Shown here: positions 18,324 through 27,477 of the stretch, piece after piece
How positions within the stretch are numbered: position 1 is the first letter of the stretch
How the letters are laid out: each line of letters starts with the position of its first letter
Origin: Chryseobacterium sp. S0630
GTDB taxonomy: Bacteria; Bacteroidota; Bacteroidia; Flavobacteriales; Weeksellaceae
Direction: 5' to 3'
NCBI RefSeq assembly: GCF_024158915.1
Contig: NZ_JAMZGF010000021.1
Coordinates: 20,124 to 84,123, forward strand
Length of the DNA: 64,000 bases
Notes under the pieces: generated by a model
The model's database searches: none
What the model was told of the DNA's origin: nothing
What the model saw: only the letters and a program-made list of their open reading frames with translations
Position numbers and translations under genes: made by a program

Positions 18324-19673
18324 ATGGAAGTAAAATTATTAGCCAATACCTTTTGGGGTATTGCTGCTCTGCTCATTTTTCAATCATGTGCAGAAAACAC
18401 TATGGCAACAGAGGATACTGTTACAAAACAAAAAAACACCTCAGCTGTAAATAAAACTTCATCCTTCACCGTGCCAATTGCCGGAAATTCTTTTTTAACA
18501 GTAAAGCCTTCGGGAGCCAGTGAAGTTATTACTTCCACTAACCTGGGTAACTGGACCAACTCCAATAGTGTTATAAGTACTTATTTCAGGGTGAGTAATA
18601 CCGGAACATTAAACATTGGATTAAAAGCTTCTGTTCCTTCAGGTACAAGTGTTGTAAAGGTAACAGTAGGCAACACCTCCAAAAATGTTACTTTAACCGG
18701 ATCTACTTCTAAGGATTACACCGTGGGAGATTTTACTATTTCTTCTCCGGGTTATGTAAAAGTTGATCTTCAGGGAGTCTCTAAAACCGGAGGATATTTT
18801 GCTGATGTAACAGGTGTTACTTTCAGGGGAGCAGCTTCTACAGGAACCAATATTTACAGCAATGATCCATCTTATTATTACTGGGCACGCAGAGGGCCTT
18901 CCTGCCACCTGAATTATATGATTCCTACTACGAGTAATGTCAGCTACTATTACAACGAAGTAACAGTCCCTGTGGGAGAAGATAAAATTGGCTCTTATTT
19001 TATGGCCAATGGCTTTAGTGCGGGCTATTTTGGAATGCAGGTTAATTCTGCTACGGAAAGAAGGATTTTATTCTCAGTATGGAGCCCATTTGAGACGGAT
19101 GATCCGAATAATATTCCTCCTGATCACAAAATCATTCTGAACAGAGCCGGAACCGGAGTAACAATCGGAGAATTCGGCAATGAAGGCTCGGGCGGGCAAA
19201 GCTACTACAAATACAACTGGAGCGCAGGACAAACCTATAAATTTTTATTAAAAGGTGAACCTGATGGAACCGGAAAAACAGATTTTACAGCCTGGTTTTT
19301 ATCTCCGGATTCTACGACATGGAAGCTGATAGCCAGCTGGAAACGGCCTCAAACCAGTACTTATCTTAAAAGCTTCTATAGTTTTGTTGAAAATTTCAAT
19401 CCCGAAAATGGATATCAGGGCAGAAAAGCAGAATTCAAAAATCAATGGGTAAAAACTTCAGACGGCAATTGGTTTGCCATTTCCGGAGCAAAGTTCAGTG
19501 TGGATAACACTTATAATGCCCAACAAAGAATAGATGCCATAGGAGGCACCAATGGTAACGCTTTCTTTTTGCAAAATGGAGGGTTCTTTAATACAGTCGT
19601 TGCTCCCGGCACACAGTTTTCTGTTAGTGCACCTACATCAGCTCCAAATATTAATTTTTCTACACTTCCTTAG
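18324..19673 (+). CDS. Lipoprotein with DUF5077- and DUF3472-like domains
   Basis: 449 residues. The N-terminus has a hydrophobic segment and lipobox FQSC, so it is a lipoprotein, probably outer-membrane. Residues ~50-175 resemble the DUF5077 jelly-roll (TSFTVPIAGNSF, NTGTLNIGLKASVPSG, GYVKVDLQGVSKTGG). Residues ~180-440 match DUF3472: PSCHLNYMIP, FMANGFSAGYFGMQVNS, ILFSVWSPFETDDP, then SYYKYNWSAGQTYKFLLKGEPDG and GRKAEFKNQW. These are surface carbohydrate-related proteins of unproven activity. It is the first gene inside the tRNA-Phe-bounded segment and points opposite to the type VI operon. A hairpin terminator follows. Confidence 0.8.
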   Translation: MEVKLLANTFWGIAALLIFQSCAENTMATEDTVTKQKNTSAVNKTSSFTVPIAGNSFLTVKPSGASEVITSTNLGNWTNSNSVISTYFRVSNTGTLNIGLKASVPSGTSVVKVTVGNTSKNVTLTGSTSKDYTVGDFTISSPGYVKVDLQGVSKTGGYFADVTGVTFRGAASTGTNIYSNDPSYYYWARRGPSCHLNYMIPTTSNVSYYYNEVTVPVGEDKIGSYFMANGFSAGYFGMQVNSATERRILFSVWSPFETDDPNNIPPDHKIILNRAGTGVTIGEFGNEGSGGQSYYKYNWSAGQTYKFLLKGEPDGTGKTDFTAWFLSPDSTTWKLIASWKRPQTSTYLKSFYSFVENFNPENGYQGRKAEFKNQWVKTSDGNWFAISGAKFSVDNTYNAQQRIDAIGGTNGNAFFLQNGGFFNTVVAPGTQFSVSAPTSAPNINFSTLP

Positions 19674-19693
19674 AATGATCATTTAAAAATAAC

Positions 19694-19727
19694 AAGCCAG
19701 CTACTTTAAATAATAGCTGGCTTTTTA
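19694..19727 (+). terminator. Terminator of the DUF3472 lipoprotein gene
   Basis: AAGCCAGCTA (19694-19703) and TAGCTGGCTT (19714-19723) are perfect inverses, followed by TTT. Confidence 0.85.
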
Positions 19728-19788
19728 AATTCTAAAGGATTAGAAACTTTTATAAAAAGCACACTCATTTCTGACTGTGCTTGATATA

Positions 19789-21087
19789 TTATTTTTTAGG
19801 ATGTTGTTTTCGCCAATCTGTAATATTCATCGGTTGATTATCCGGGCCACATGTTCCATTGTATTCACATTCTTCAACAAAATATTCATCATAGTCTGCA
19901 TTATCCCACCATTCTTTAAATTTTGGAAGGTTAAAATAATTATTTTTCTGTAAAATATTTACTTCCTCCTTATCTAAAAAGAAGCGTAACCTCCCCATCA
20001 ATTTAGAGTTGTCTCCGTATCCTGAAACAAATCTTTTGTCATACTTATATTGTTCACCAAAATAAACAATATTTGCAAGTATTTTCACCTTATCCTCCTT
20101 CGAAACACCAGTTTCTTTGTTATTAAAATCAGCAAAATATTCAAGATAATTTTTTATATTATCCAAGATAAATCTATTTTCTGACGGATCAGTAGGAAGA
20201 TATAATTTTTGTAAAATTTTAAAAGTATTAGCATGTATTTTTACTGTTTCATCACATTGCTTTACCCAAAACAATTTCCCATAATCAGACGGGTCTTTTT
20301 TATCAAATTTTGTTCTTTCAATAACCCACTTCAATAAATCAATATCCTGAGTGTAGCCAAAAGTTTTTACTAAAGCCTCCATAAAATAGGAATCATTAAG
20401 GGTAAGCCATTTGTATTGAGCCTTATTATCATTAAACAAATAGAGGTTACGTGCAACTAATGTTTGTATATTCTTCTTTCTCTGCTCCTTCAGATTGGAC
20501 ATATCTTTCCATAAATATTTCTTAACTTCATTTCCGTTGGCATCTTTATAGTTTTTTGAAGCCGAATTTTCTTCCTGAGCTGCTTCACTATATGTTTTTT
20601 GATAATCAATAATCAAGGGAAGTGGATAAAGATCAGTAATGAAGTTCTGATTTTTAACTACAAATACCCCATTATTCTCTGCGTTATTTGGAAAAAAATT
20701 CAACTCCTTATCACACTTATCAATTAAATTGATATACAGAAATTTACTGGTTGAGTTCTTATCAATAATCCGGTTAAAAATCTGTTTTATTTTATTACTA
20801 AACTCTTCATTGCTGATAGCTTTATAACCATTATCTAAAAGTAATTGATTCAATATTGGAGTTGCTACTTCCAAATCTTTATCGGAATACTGGTATGGAT
20901 TATCAAAAGAAGGTTTTCCATATTCTAACTGTTTTTTTAGCATAGTATTAACATCTTGATTAAATTGCAGACCTGCAGAACTTTCTGTAATAGTTGCCAC
21001 ATTCTTTTTATTTTCAGCCTTTTTATCCTGACATGATACTAAAGCAGAAGAAATAAAAAGCAGGCTCATTAAAATTCTATGTTTCAT
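19789..21087 (-). CDS. Lipoprotein, candidate immunity protein of the DUF4280 effector
   Basis: 432 residues. MKHRILMSLLFISSALVSC is a lipoprotein signal with lipobox Cys19. The rest is helical, charged and of no family I recognise, with an odd Cys-containing end (VEECEYNGTCGPDNQ). The stop of the large effector lies 14 bp upstream, so the two are almost certainly co-transcribed and this is the last gene of the operon. An exported, membrane-anchored protein directly after an effector with peptidoglycan-hydrolase domains is what one expects of a periplasmic immunity protein; that role is inferred from position and location only. Confidence 0.65.
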   Translation of the reverse strand: MKHRILMSLLFISSALVSCQDKKAENKKNVATITESSAGLQFNQDVNTMLKKQLEYGKPSFDNPYQYSDKDLEVATPILNQLLLDNGYKAISNEEFSNKIKQIFNRIIDKNSTSKFLYINLIDKCDKELNFFPNNAENNGVFVVKNQNFITDLYPLPLIIDYQKTYSEAAQEENSASKNYKDANGNEVKKYLWKDMSNLKEQRKKNIQTLVARNLYLFNDNKAQYKWLTLNDSYFMEALVKTFGYTQDIDLLKWVIERTKFDKKDPSDYGKLFWVKQCDETVKIHANTFKILQKLYLPTDPSENRFILDNIKNYLEYFADFNNKETGVSKEDKVKILANIVYFGEQYKYDKRFVSGYGDNSKLMGRLRFFLDKEEVNILQKNNYFNLPKFKEWWDNADYDEYFVEECEYNGTCGPDNQPMNITDWRKQHPKK

Positions 21088-21101
21088 TTTCTTTTTATAT
21101 T

Positions 21102-24100
21102 TTAAAGTTCAGATCCTTTTGCACCAGGATTTCCTTTATATTCCGGTAAATTATAATCTGCGTCTGTAATTTCGTAATTTGTAGGGACTACATAGGCATA
21201 ATAATCAGAAATCTCATATGCTACACAATACAATTTCTGCGATTGATTACCCCCTAAAATAACGACTTTATTTCCTTTTTTTCCAGCAACAAAACCTACA
21301 TGCCCTCCTCCGGTTCTTGTTTTCACAGCAATTGCTCCATAAACAGGTTTTTTCAGGTCTTTTCCTTCTGCCCATGTTGCCCATTTTAATGCTCTCACAG
21401 CATCATATCCTTTATCAGTAGTAACTCCTTCGTAACCGTAATGTTTCATAATCCAGTTGACAAAAGCCGCACACCATGCAATAGTTGTTTCATTTTCTGT
21501 ACCATTTTTCATTGCATTTTCATAAGGAGTTCCATCAAAAAACTTCTGAATTTCTTTATTGGTTCCGGTTTCTACTAGATTCCTTGCTTCTTCTTTCCAA
21601 ACCAGTTCCATCCATGGCGCTCTTCCTTCAAGATTTGGCATTGCCACAGCTTCTCCATCGCAGACTTTTTTATCGTATTTAAACCATGCTTTAAGATTGG
21701 AAAGACCTTGTTTTCTATGTTCCCATCCATTAGGATTTACTTCTAATTTATGAGTCAAGGTATAGCCGTTTAATACTTTACAAATTAAAAAATAATAACG
21801 TTCTTCCTCATCCTCCATTAATAATGCAGTTTCATTTAATGTTTTCCCAAGCGCTTTACTAAAATATTCTCTTTTAAACTTCATTGCATCCTTTTCTGCT
21901 TGCGAATAGTCTTTATTAGGATTTTCCTTCCAATTTGGTATTTTTTTATAAACTGACCAAAACCAACCACCACTGTCTACCGCTAAATAAAGCTTAGTAG
22001 CCACCAATTCAGGATATGTAACAATATCTTCAGGAACTTTTTCATCATAATCTTTATATGCAACAGGATCACTCCCATCCCCAGTAAGCTGCTGTATTCC
22101 ACGACCTTTATACTTGTAGCCACTAGAGGCATGAGAACTTGATTCTTCTCCTGCTGTTCTAAAAAAACTGGTTTCAGAATAAACATTTGCTAAAAATGCT
22201 ATTTTTTGAATGCATTTATTAATATCATATTTTCTAAACATAGCATTCAACTCCATTGTTAAATCTGCAAAACTTTCACGATCCATGTCTGTAGATTCCC
22301 ATATTTCTTCTTTACCACGCATATGTTTTACCAAACTTTTGATTTCACTTTCAGTAAAATCACGATTACAATAACATGTTTTCTGTTTTCTCACCTCCGC
22401 CATTTCCACAACCACAGGCATCACATCATTCTCAATAGCCTCCGGTGTCTCTTTCTGAGATACTTTGAGACAACCACTCTCGTAGAAAATAAATTGCTTA
22501 CGCAACTCCAACATCTCTTGCTGAGTAAATGCTGTTCCATCTTTTTTATACGCTTTAATTCCCAGTTTTTCCATATCCTCCGTTCTGACAAGATCAGCAG
22601 GAAGCGTACTATTGATTGTCAACTGGCTTTTTTCTATTTTCCAGACTTTCTTTTTGGGATCGGCGGGATCCTGAACCTGACGGGAAACCTGAGCAATGTA
22701 GTAATCAAAGTTTTTCGGTGGATTTTTCCATTCTTCTTTTGCTGTAAAGGAAACTTCCAAAAGACCGTCTTTACCTGTTTTTTCCTCGTTATAACTTTGC
22801 TTACTTTCGTGGGTATAGGTGATATGATCTTTTTCGTTTAAGCCTTCTTTGGGAATCTCCTTCAAAACATCAATCTTCAGAACTTCTTCAGTCATATTAA
22901 CGGTATGTACCCAAAGTTTATGGGTTTTGCCATAGAAAGTCTGCATACGCTGAATATCTTTACCATCCTCAGTAGAGAACATAATGGAAACAATTTTCTG
23001 CTCGGAAGTGATGACCAGTTCTTCATTGGAATCTAAAACTTCCAGATAAGTTGTAGCACTGTCTACCACCACAGGTTTCGTTCCCTGAATGGTAATATTA
23101 CCTGGAAGCACAATATCTCCAGATGAGCTTGCCTGAAGCTCTACCGTAAATACGATTCGGTATGACGGATTGGGATTTTCTGTTGTTTTTGGTATAGCCG
23201 CCAGCAATTTTTTCTTATAATCATCATTGGTGGTAATAAGGAAAGAAGCTTTGCCTTCATTGTTCAACGTAACTGTTTTCTCCTCCAGCATGTATTTGTC
23301 TTTCTCTTTATAGAAATCATCACCTTCACCTTTTACCCAGATTTTTACTTTTAAAGCCTGATTCTGAAGTCCATCAATCTCAATAAATCCATACGTTTCT
23401 TCTCCAAATCCGGTTTCAGTACGTTTCACACCAGTTCCATAGGCCCAAAGTGCTCTTTTTACAGCAGGTTCAGAAACTTTTACTTTCGCTTCTATTTTCT
23501 TTCCATCAGTATAATCTCCTGTTAAATAAGCCGAAATAGTATATTCTCCGAGATCATTGAATGTAATGGTTCCGTCTCCGTTATTGGTCACTTTATCCGG
23601 AACTTCTATTTTGATGGCTTCATTGCCTGCCAGCGTAGCAATTCTTGCCGTTGCTGTATATTTTATTTTTGTTCCTTTCGGAATATTGGCAGCCGGAAGG
23701 GTAAATTTATCTATGACATTTTGAATCACCTCAAAATTAAAACAGTCTGATCCGGAAAATCCGGGCTGTTTTCCAGTTCCTAACGGATTAGCATAGGCTT
23801 CAAGTATATATTTTCCAAAATATTGATTACTGGCCAGTTTTGCATCATTATAAAGCAATTCAGCTACTTTTTTATTAATTGTTCCTGTTTTGAAAGAAGG
23901 TGAATTTTCAAATAAAGCAACTCTTCCTACTCCTTCTTTTTTAAGATACCAATATACAGAAGTCCCTGAAGGCATATAATTAACATTAAACTTCGAAGCC
24001 TGCACTTTGATAGTATCACTGAATCTCACCAAACCAGGTTCTCCTTTGACTCCCATTACTCCCAGACTGTTTTCGATTTTAATTTCTACAGACTGCGGCT

Positions 24101-25250
24101 TGGGGTCGGTAGGATCTGTAAAGGCTTCAACTGTATATTTACCTGCATTTTTAAAAGTGAGAATAACACGATCACCTGCACCTGTAACGGAAACAAGATG
24201 TGAAGAAGAAGCTCCGGAAGAACTGTTATACAGTACTGCTGTTCCTTGTTTTACAGTCCAGTGAACAGTATTTACCGGCATAAAGAATCCTCTGTTTAAT
24301 ATTTTTGCCTGATCTGTTGTACTGTTGAGCTTACGTTCAATGGATAGCGGCAGAGGAATATTAATTAAAGTTGAAGAACCCGGACTGACAATTTTCTTTA
24401 CAAAATCCTGTACGACTTCCACATTGAGAGAGCATTTGGCATCACCTGCTTTTTTACCATAAGCTTCCAGTCTGTACTTCCCTTCTGTAAGTCCGTCGAA
24501 TATTTTACTCATGGATTGACTGAAATTGCTTCCCAATCCGATAAATGTTTTTATTTTATCTTTTGTTCCTTCTCCTTTAAAAAGTGCCCAGATAATTTTC
24601 TTCTCATCGCCTTTGAACAGAGCTTTCAGATCAAGATTATCTCCGCCAAAAGGATTCATAATAGGAAGAAGCGGGCCATTCATTCCTTTGATATAATAGT
24701 AAGTACCATTAAGTTTATCCGTTGGTATCGGTCTTATCATTGAAATTGATGATACTGCTATACTTGCCTCAGAAGCGGAAGATGAAGGCCATTGCGGGGA
24801 AGTATTGGCTACGGAAAACTCATCGGCTTCTTTCACATCGATCTGTGAAACATTGTTGGCCTGCCCGGTGGTTGCAAAAGCGATAGTTCCCGGAACACCA
24901 TATCCCGGACAGTTTCCAGTAGAAGCATCCAACAGGATTTTCATACTCTTGTTGAATTCTACATTTTCGTAATAGTCTTTATATTTGATATTACACTTGC
25001 CTTTGCATGGATAGGTTTTCCCATCTGATCCTTTACAGTTTCCGAATCCGTTTCCCCCTCCGAAACTGTCTGCTTTATCATCAAGATAGGTAGCTACAGG
25101 TTTATTCTGTGCAAAATATTTGTTTTTGCCCAGCTTTTTTTTCTGGCTTTTTACTTCCATGGGAACGGCTGTCCCATTGGAGTTGTTGGTTACAGAACTG
25201 CTGCAGTACGCAGTGGCTCCTTCTATAATGATGTATCCTTTATCCGCCAT
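21102..25250 (-). CDS. Type VI effector: DUF4280 PAAR-like + Ig-like repeats + GH19-like + CHAP-like amidase
   Basis: 1382 residues. Residues 1-~135 match DUF4280, the PAAR-like tip of Bacteroidota type VI systems (GATAYCSSS, NFGNC-type Cys pairs, GNCPGYGVPGTI). Residues ~190-960 are repeated Ig/PKD-like strands (GDRVILTFKNAGKYTVEAF; GTITFNDLGEYTISAY). Residues ~985-1150 look like a GH19 chitinase/lysozyme fold: FLANVYSETSFF with Glu1026, then KGRGIQQLTGDG. Residues ~1222-1365 match the TIGR02594 NlpC/P60/CHAP-type hydrolase: WCAAFVNW with Cys1260, GGGHVGFVAG with His1317, ILGGNQS. Inferred action: loaded on VgrG, cutting both glycan and peptide parts of a rival's wall. Flanked by a possible adaptor and a lipoprotein. 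Confidence 0.88.
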   Translation of the reverse strand: MADKGYIIIEGATAYCSSSVTNNSNGTAVPMEVKSQKKKLGKNKYFAQNKPVATYLDDKADSFGGGNGFGNCKGSDGKTYPCKGKCNIKYKDYYENVEFNKSMKILLDASTGNCPGYGVPGTIAFATTGQANNVSQIDVKEADEFSVANTSPQWPSSSASEASIAVSSISMIRPIPTDKLNGTYYYIKGMNGPLLPIMNPFGGDNLDLKALFKGDEKKIIWALFKGEGTKDKIKTFIGLGSNFSQSMSKIFDGLTEGKYRLEAYGKKAGDAKCSLNVEVVQDFVKKIVSPGSSTLINIPLPLSIERKLNSTTDQAKILNRGFFMPVNTVHWTVKQGTAVLYNSSSGASSSHLVSVTGAGDRVILTFKNAGKYTVEAFTDPTDPKPQSVEIKIENSLGVMGVKGEPGLVRFSDTIKVQASKFNVNYMPSGTSVYWYLKKEGVGRVALFENSPSFKTGTINKKVAELLYNDAKLASNQYFGKYILEAYANPLGTGKQPGFSGSDCFNFEVIQNVIDKFTLPAANIPKGTKIKYTATARIATLAGNEAIKIEVPDKVTNNGDGTITFNDLGEYTISAYLTGDYTDGKKIEAKVKVSEPAVKRALWAYGTGVKRTETGFGEETYGFIEIDGLQNQALKVKIWVKGEGDDFYKEKDKYMLEEKTVTLNNEGKASFLITTNDDYKKKLLAAIPKTTENPNPSYRIVFTVELQASSSGDIVLPGNITIQGTKPVVVDSATTYLEVLDSNEELVITSEQKIVSIMFSTEDGKDIQRMQTFYGKTHKLWVHTVNMTEEVLKIDVLKEIPKEGLNEKDHITYTHESKQSYNEEKTGKDGLLEVSFTAKEEWKNPPKNFDYYIAQVSRQVQDPADPKKKVWKIEKSQLTINSTLPADLVRTEDMEKLGIKAYKKDGTAFTQQEMLELRKQFIFYESGCLKVSQKETPEAIENDVMPVVVEMAEVRKQKTCYCNRDFTESEIKSLVKHMRGKEEIWESTDMDRESFADLTMELNAMFRKYDINKCIQKIAFLANVYSETSFFRTAGEESSSHASSGYKYKGRGIQQLTGDGSDPVAYKDYDEKVPEDIVTYPELVATKLYLAVDSGGWFWSVYKKIPNWKENPNKDYSQAEKDAMKFKREYFSKALGKTLNETALLMEDEEERYYFLICKVLNGYTLTHKLEVNPNGWEHRKQGLSNLKAWFKYDKKVCDGEAVAMPNLEGRAPWMELVWKEEARNLVETGTNKEIQKFFDGTPYENAMKNGTENETTIAWCAAFVNWIMKHYGYEGVTTDKGYDAVRALKWATWAEGKDLKKPVYGAIAVKTRTGGGHVGFVAGKKGNKVVILGGNQSQKLYCVAYEISDYYAYVVPTNYEITDADYNLPEYKGNPGAKGSEL

Positions 25251-25268
25251 GTCATTTGTTCATAAAGT

Positions 25269-26063
25269 TTAAGTCATTGTGATCGTTTCCCGGTATACTG
25301 TTTTTTCTCCATCTGACAATATAAAGTCAGCTTTCTTTTTGGAATACTGTTTTTTGTGAGAATTATATTCCATTTCTATATGCAATCTTATGTGATACTG
25401 CCCTGCCTGATACAGGTATTTTGTATCTAATTCTTTTTTTATTGTTTCCGGAATTTTAATTTCAGAAGCAAAGAAAGCCTCAAAGCCATATTCCCTTTGC
25501 TCTGCACTGATAATTCCGTGGCATTCTACATCTCCGATTCCTTTGATATTCCATACCATGGATTCTTCATTTTTTCCTCCGTTGTCTACATAATAAGGAG
25601 CAAACAAAAGAAGATTCCAAAAGGGTTCTTTGAGCTTATTTTTATAAAAACCGGCTTCATCTTCAAGCGCTGATAAGTATTGACTTCTGAAAACCTCTAC
25701 ATTTTGATACTTTTCCTGAAGGTTTGATGTTTTGAGTTTCCAGTTTTCTATATTTTTCTGATGATCTGCAGCGCCTAGAAAGTTCCCTTTTTCATCTACC
25801 TGTATTTCCAAAGGATAAGAGCTTTTTTCCAGCACATACAGGATTTCCATGAATTTATTTTCTGATGGAAAAGGGGAATCTTCTACTTTTTCTATCAGCC
25901 AGCTTTTGGTGAGATCTTCATTTACCTTTTCCTGAAGGGTAATGTTAAAAGATGAATAAAATCCTTTTGTTTCTCCAAACTGTATTTCAAGAGCATTTTC
26001 CACCTGATAATGATGGATTCCTGATGTATATTTCTGAAAAGGCTTTACTCTTGTTTCTACCAT
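25269..26063 (-). CDS. Unknown protein, possible effector adaptor
   Basis: 264 residues, no signal peptide or membrane segment, so cytoplasmic. I recognise no domain; there are alternating amphipathic strands (YHIRLHIEMEYNSHKKQYSKKKADF) and a helical Glu/Lys-rich middle. It ends 18 bp before the DUF4280 effector start and shares its operon. Genes directly upstream of PAAR-type effectors are often chaperones or adaptors that load the effector on VgrG, which is the best guess here; nothing in the sequence proves it. Confidence 0.6.
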   Translation of the reverse strand: MVETRVKPFQKYTSGIHHYQVENALEIQFGETKGFYSSFNITLQEKVNEDLTKSWLIEKVEDSPFPSENKFMEILYVLEKSSYPLEIQVDEKGNFLGAADHQKNIENWKLKTSNLQEKYQNVEVFRSQYLSALEDEAGFYKNKLKEPFWNLLLFAPYYVDNGGKNEESMVWNIKGIGDVECHGIISAEQREYGFEAFFASEIKIPETIKKELDTKYLYQAGQYHIRLHIEMEYNSHKKQYSKKKADFILSDGEKTVYRETITMT

Positions 26064-26095
26064 ATGGGATTATTATTTAGAAAAAATACACGACA

Positions 26096-26578
26096 CTATT
26101 TATCACAGTTTTTATTTGCCACCGTCTCTTCCGGCAGATTGTAGAGGTATATTTTCTCTATTGTTCCTTTTCCACATTTGCTTACCACATAATTGGCTAT
26201 AAAATCCTGCTGATAATGTGACATTTCTTCTCCTAACAGCTCTCCGGCACTTTCTTTATTGGTTATAAAATATGAAGTATTATCCGTTTTTCTGTAAAAA
26301 ACAAAGTTGAGTGAGGAGGTTTCCGGCTTTGTAAGAACTTTATTGCTTTTCAATCTGTTTTCTACATACTTTATAATTTCTTTTTTCAGAACATTTTCAG
26401 TAGGTTCCGGATTGTCTACAAGAATATAGTATGAAATCTTGACCGCATTTTTATAATAAGCATTGGTAAAAGTCATATGCTCAAGAGGAATAAAGTCATT
26501 ATGTTTCTTGTCACAGCTCAAGGCTATTAAAAGAAAGCATACTATCGTGATCATTTTTATAGATTGCAAATACTTCAT
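26096..26578 (-). CDS. Small lipoprotein of unknown function
   Basis: 160 residues. Lipoprotein signal with lipobox ALSC at about Cys22. The mature part has YYILVDNPEPTENVLKKEIIKYVENRL and two late Cys (VSKCGKG, KNCDK) and matches no family I know. It lies within the type VI cargo operon between two candidate toxin modules. It may be an immunity protein or an accessory factor. Confidence 0.6.
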   Translation of the reverse strand: MKYLQSIKMITIVCFLLIALSCDKKHNDFIPLEHMTFTNAYYKNAVKISYYILVDNPEPTENVLKKEIIKYVENRLKSNKVLTKPETSSLNFVFYRKTDNTSYFITNKESAGELLGEEMSHYQQDFIANYVVSKCGKGTIEKIYLYNLPEETVANKNCDK

Positions 26579-26722
26579 TTTTTTGTAATCCCTATTAGGT
26601 TTAATCGTTAATCATTTAATATTCTCCCGGCCTTCTTCTGCCCATATTACGAAGATGATCTTCTCTGCTTTTTTCATCTTTATATTAATATCATTTTTGC
26701 TTTCTTTTAAAAATTAGAATAC

Positions 26723-26929
26723 TTATAACTGATAAAAAAACATTATCAAAACAGAATATATCACTGTTGATAAAAATTCTTTATCATATTTAGCAATATC
26801 AGGAATACCATCTCCATACAATTCATCATTTTTATAAAAGGAATGAATAATATACGCTCTTGCTAAAAATAGAAGCTCAAGAAACACTATAATTCCGATG
26901 GCTATCTTAGATCTTTTATCAATTATCAT
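26723..26929 (-). CDS. Small membrane protein with two transmembrane segments
   Basis: 68 residues. Hydrophobic segments at ~9-27 (AIGIIVFLELLFLARAYII) and ~53-67 (STVIYSVLIMFFYQL), with a short polar loop YKNDELYGDGIPDIAKYD between. The start codon is one base after the stop of the preceding lipoprotein gene's upstream neighbour boundary (26931), so it is in the operon. Function unknown; possibly part of the immunity set. Confidence 0.5.
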   Translation of the reverse strand: MIIDKRSKIAIGIIVFLELLFLARAYIIHSFYKNDELYGDGIPDIAKYDKEFLSTVIYSVLIMFFYQL

Positions 26930-26930
26930 T

Positions 26931-27473
26931 CTATTTCTTTTCAGCTATTTCATCTGGAATATTAGTTATTTCATAAGATGTTTCTAAATCATTATATATC
27001 TTTTTTGAGTCAGATAGAAGCTTAACATCTATTTCATCATATTGTTTTTTAAAAATTGGATAATGAAGATCTGAAGTAAATTTATTAATGGTTTTATTTT
27101 TATCACTTATAATATAAAACCTTAAACTTGCATAATAGGGTTGATCATAGCCAACATTGACTGTTATATCCTGATTATAATCTCCAAAATAAATGTTTTC
27201 ATTTTCCAAACTGATTAATATCTTATTTCCTTTCAGATCAATACCATCTGAATGGTTTATTTTAAAGGTTATTTTCTTGCTAAGTTGATGTACATTTTTA
27301 TTAAATAATTGGGGAATTTCTCCTACAAAATTTTTAAATGCAATTGTATCACTAGTGATAGAGTCATTTTCTAAACTATAATTTTCTCTATATCCACCCA
27401 GATCCTTACTTTTATTACAGCTTATTAAGATTAGAGTTGTAAAAATTAATGTGAGAAGAGTTTTTATTTTCAT
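26931..27473 (-). CDS. Lipoprotein, candidate immunity to the clan-CD effector
   Basis: 180 residues from ATG 27473. The frame stays open to 27515, but starting at MKIKTLLTLIFTTLILISC gives a clean lipoprotein signal with the lipobox Cys at 19 and leaves only 4 bp after the effector's stop; the longer version would overlap that gene. Beyond the anchor the protein is polar with IDLKGNKILISLENENIYFGDYNQD and resembles no family I recognise. Position right after a probable protease effector suggests a periplasmic immunity lipoprotein. Confidence 0.65.
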   Translation of the reverse strand: MKIKTLLTLIFTTLILISCNKSKDLGGYRENYSLENDSITSDTIAFKNFVGEIPQLFNKNVHQLSKKITFKINHSDGIDLKGNKILISLENENIYFGDYNQDITVNVGYDQPYYASLRFYIISDKNKTINKFTSDLHYPIFKKQYDEIDVKLLSDSKKIYNDLETSYEITNIPDEIAEKK

Positions 27474-27477
27474 AATA

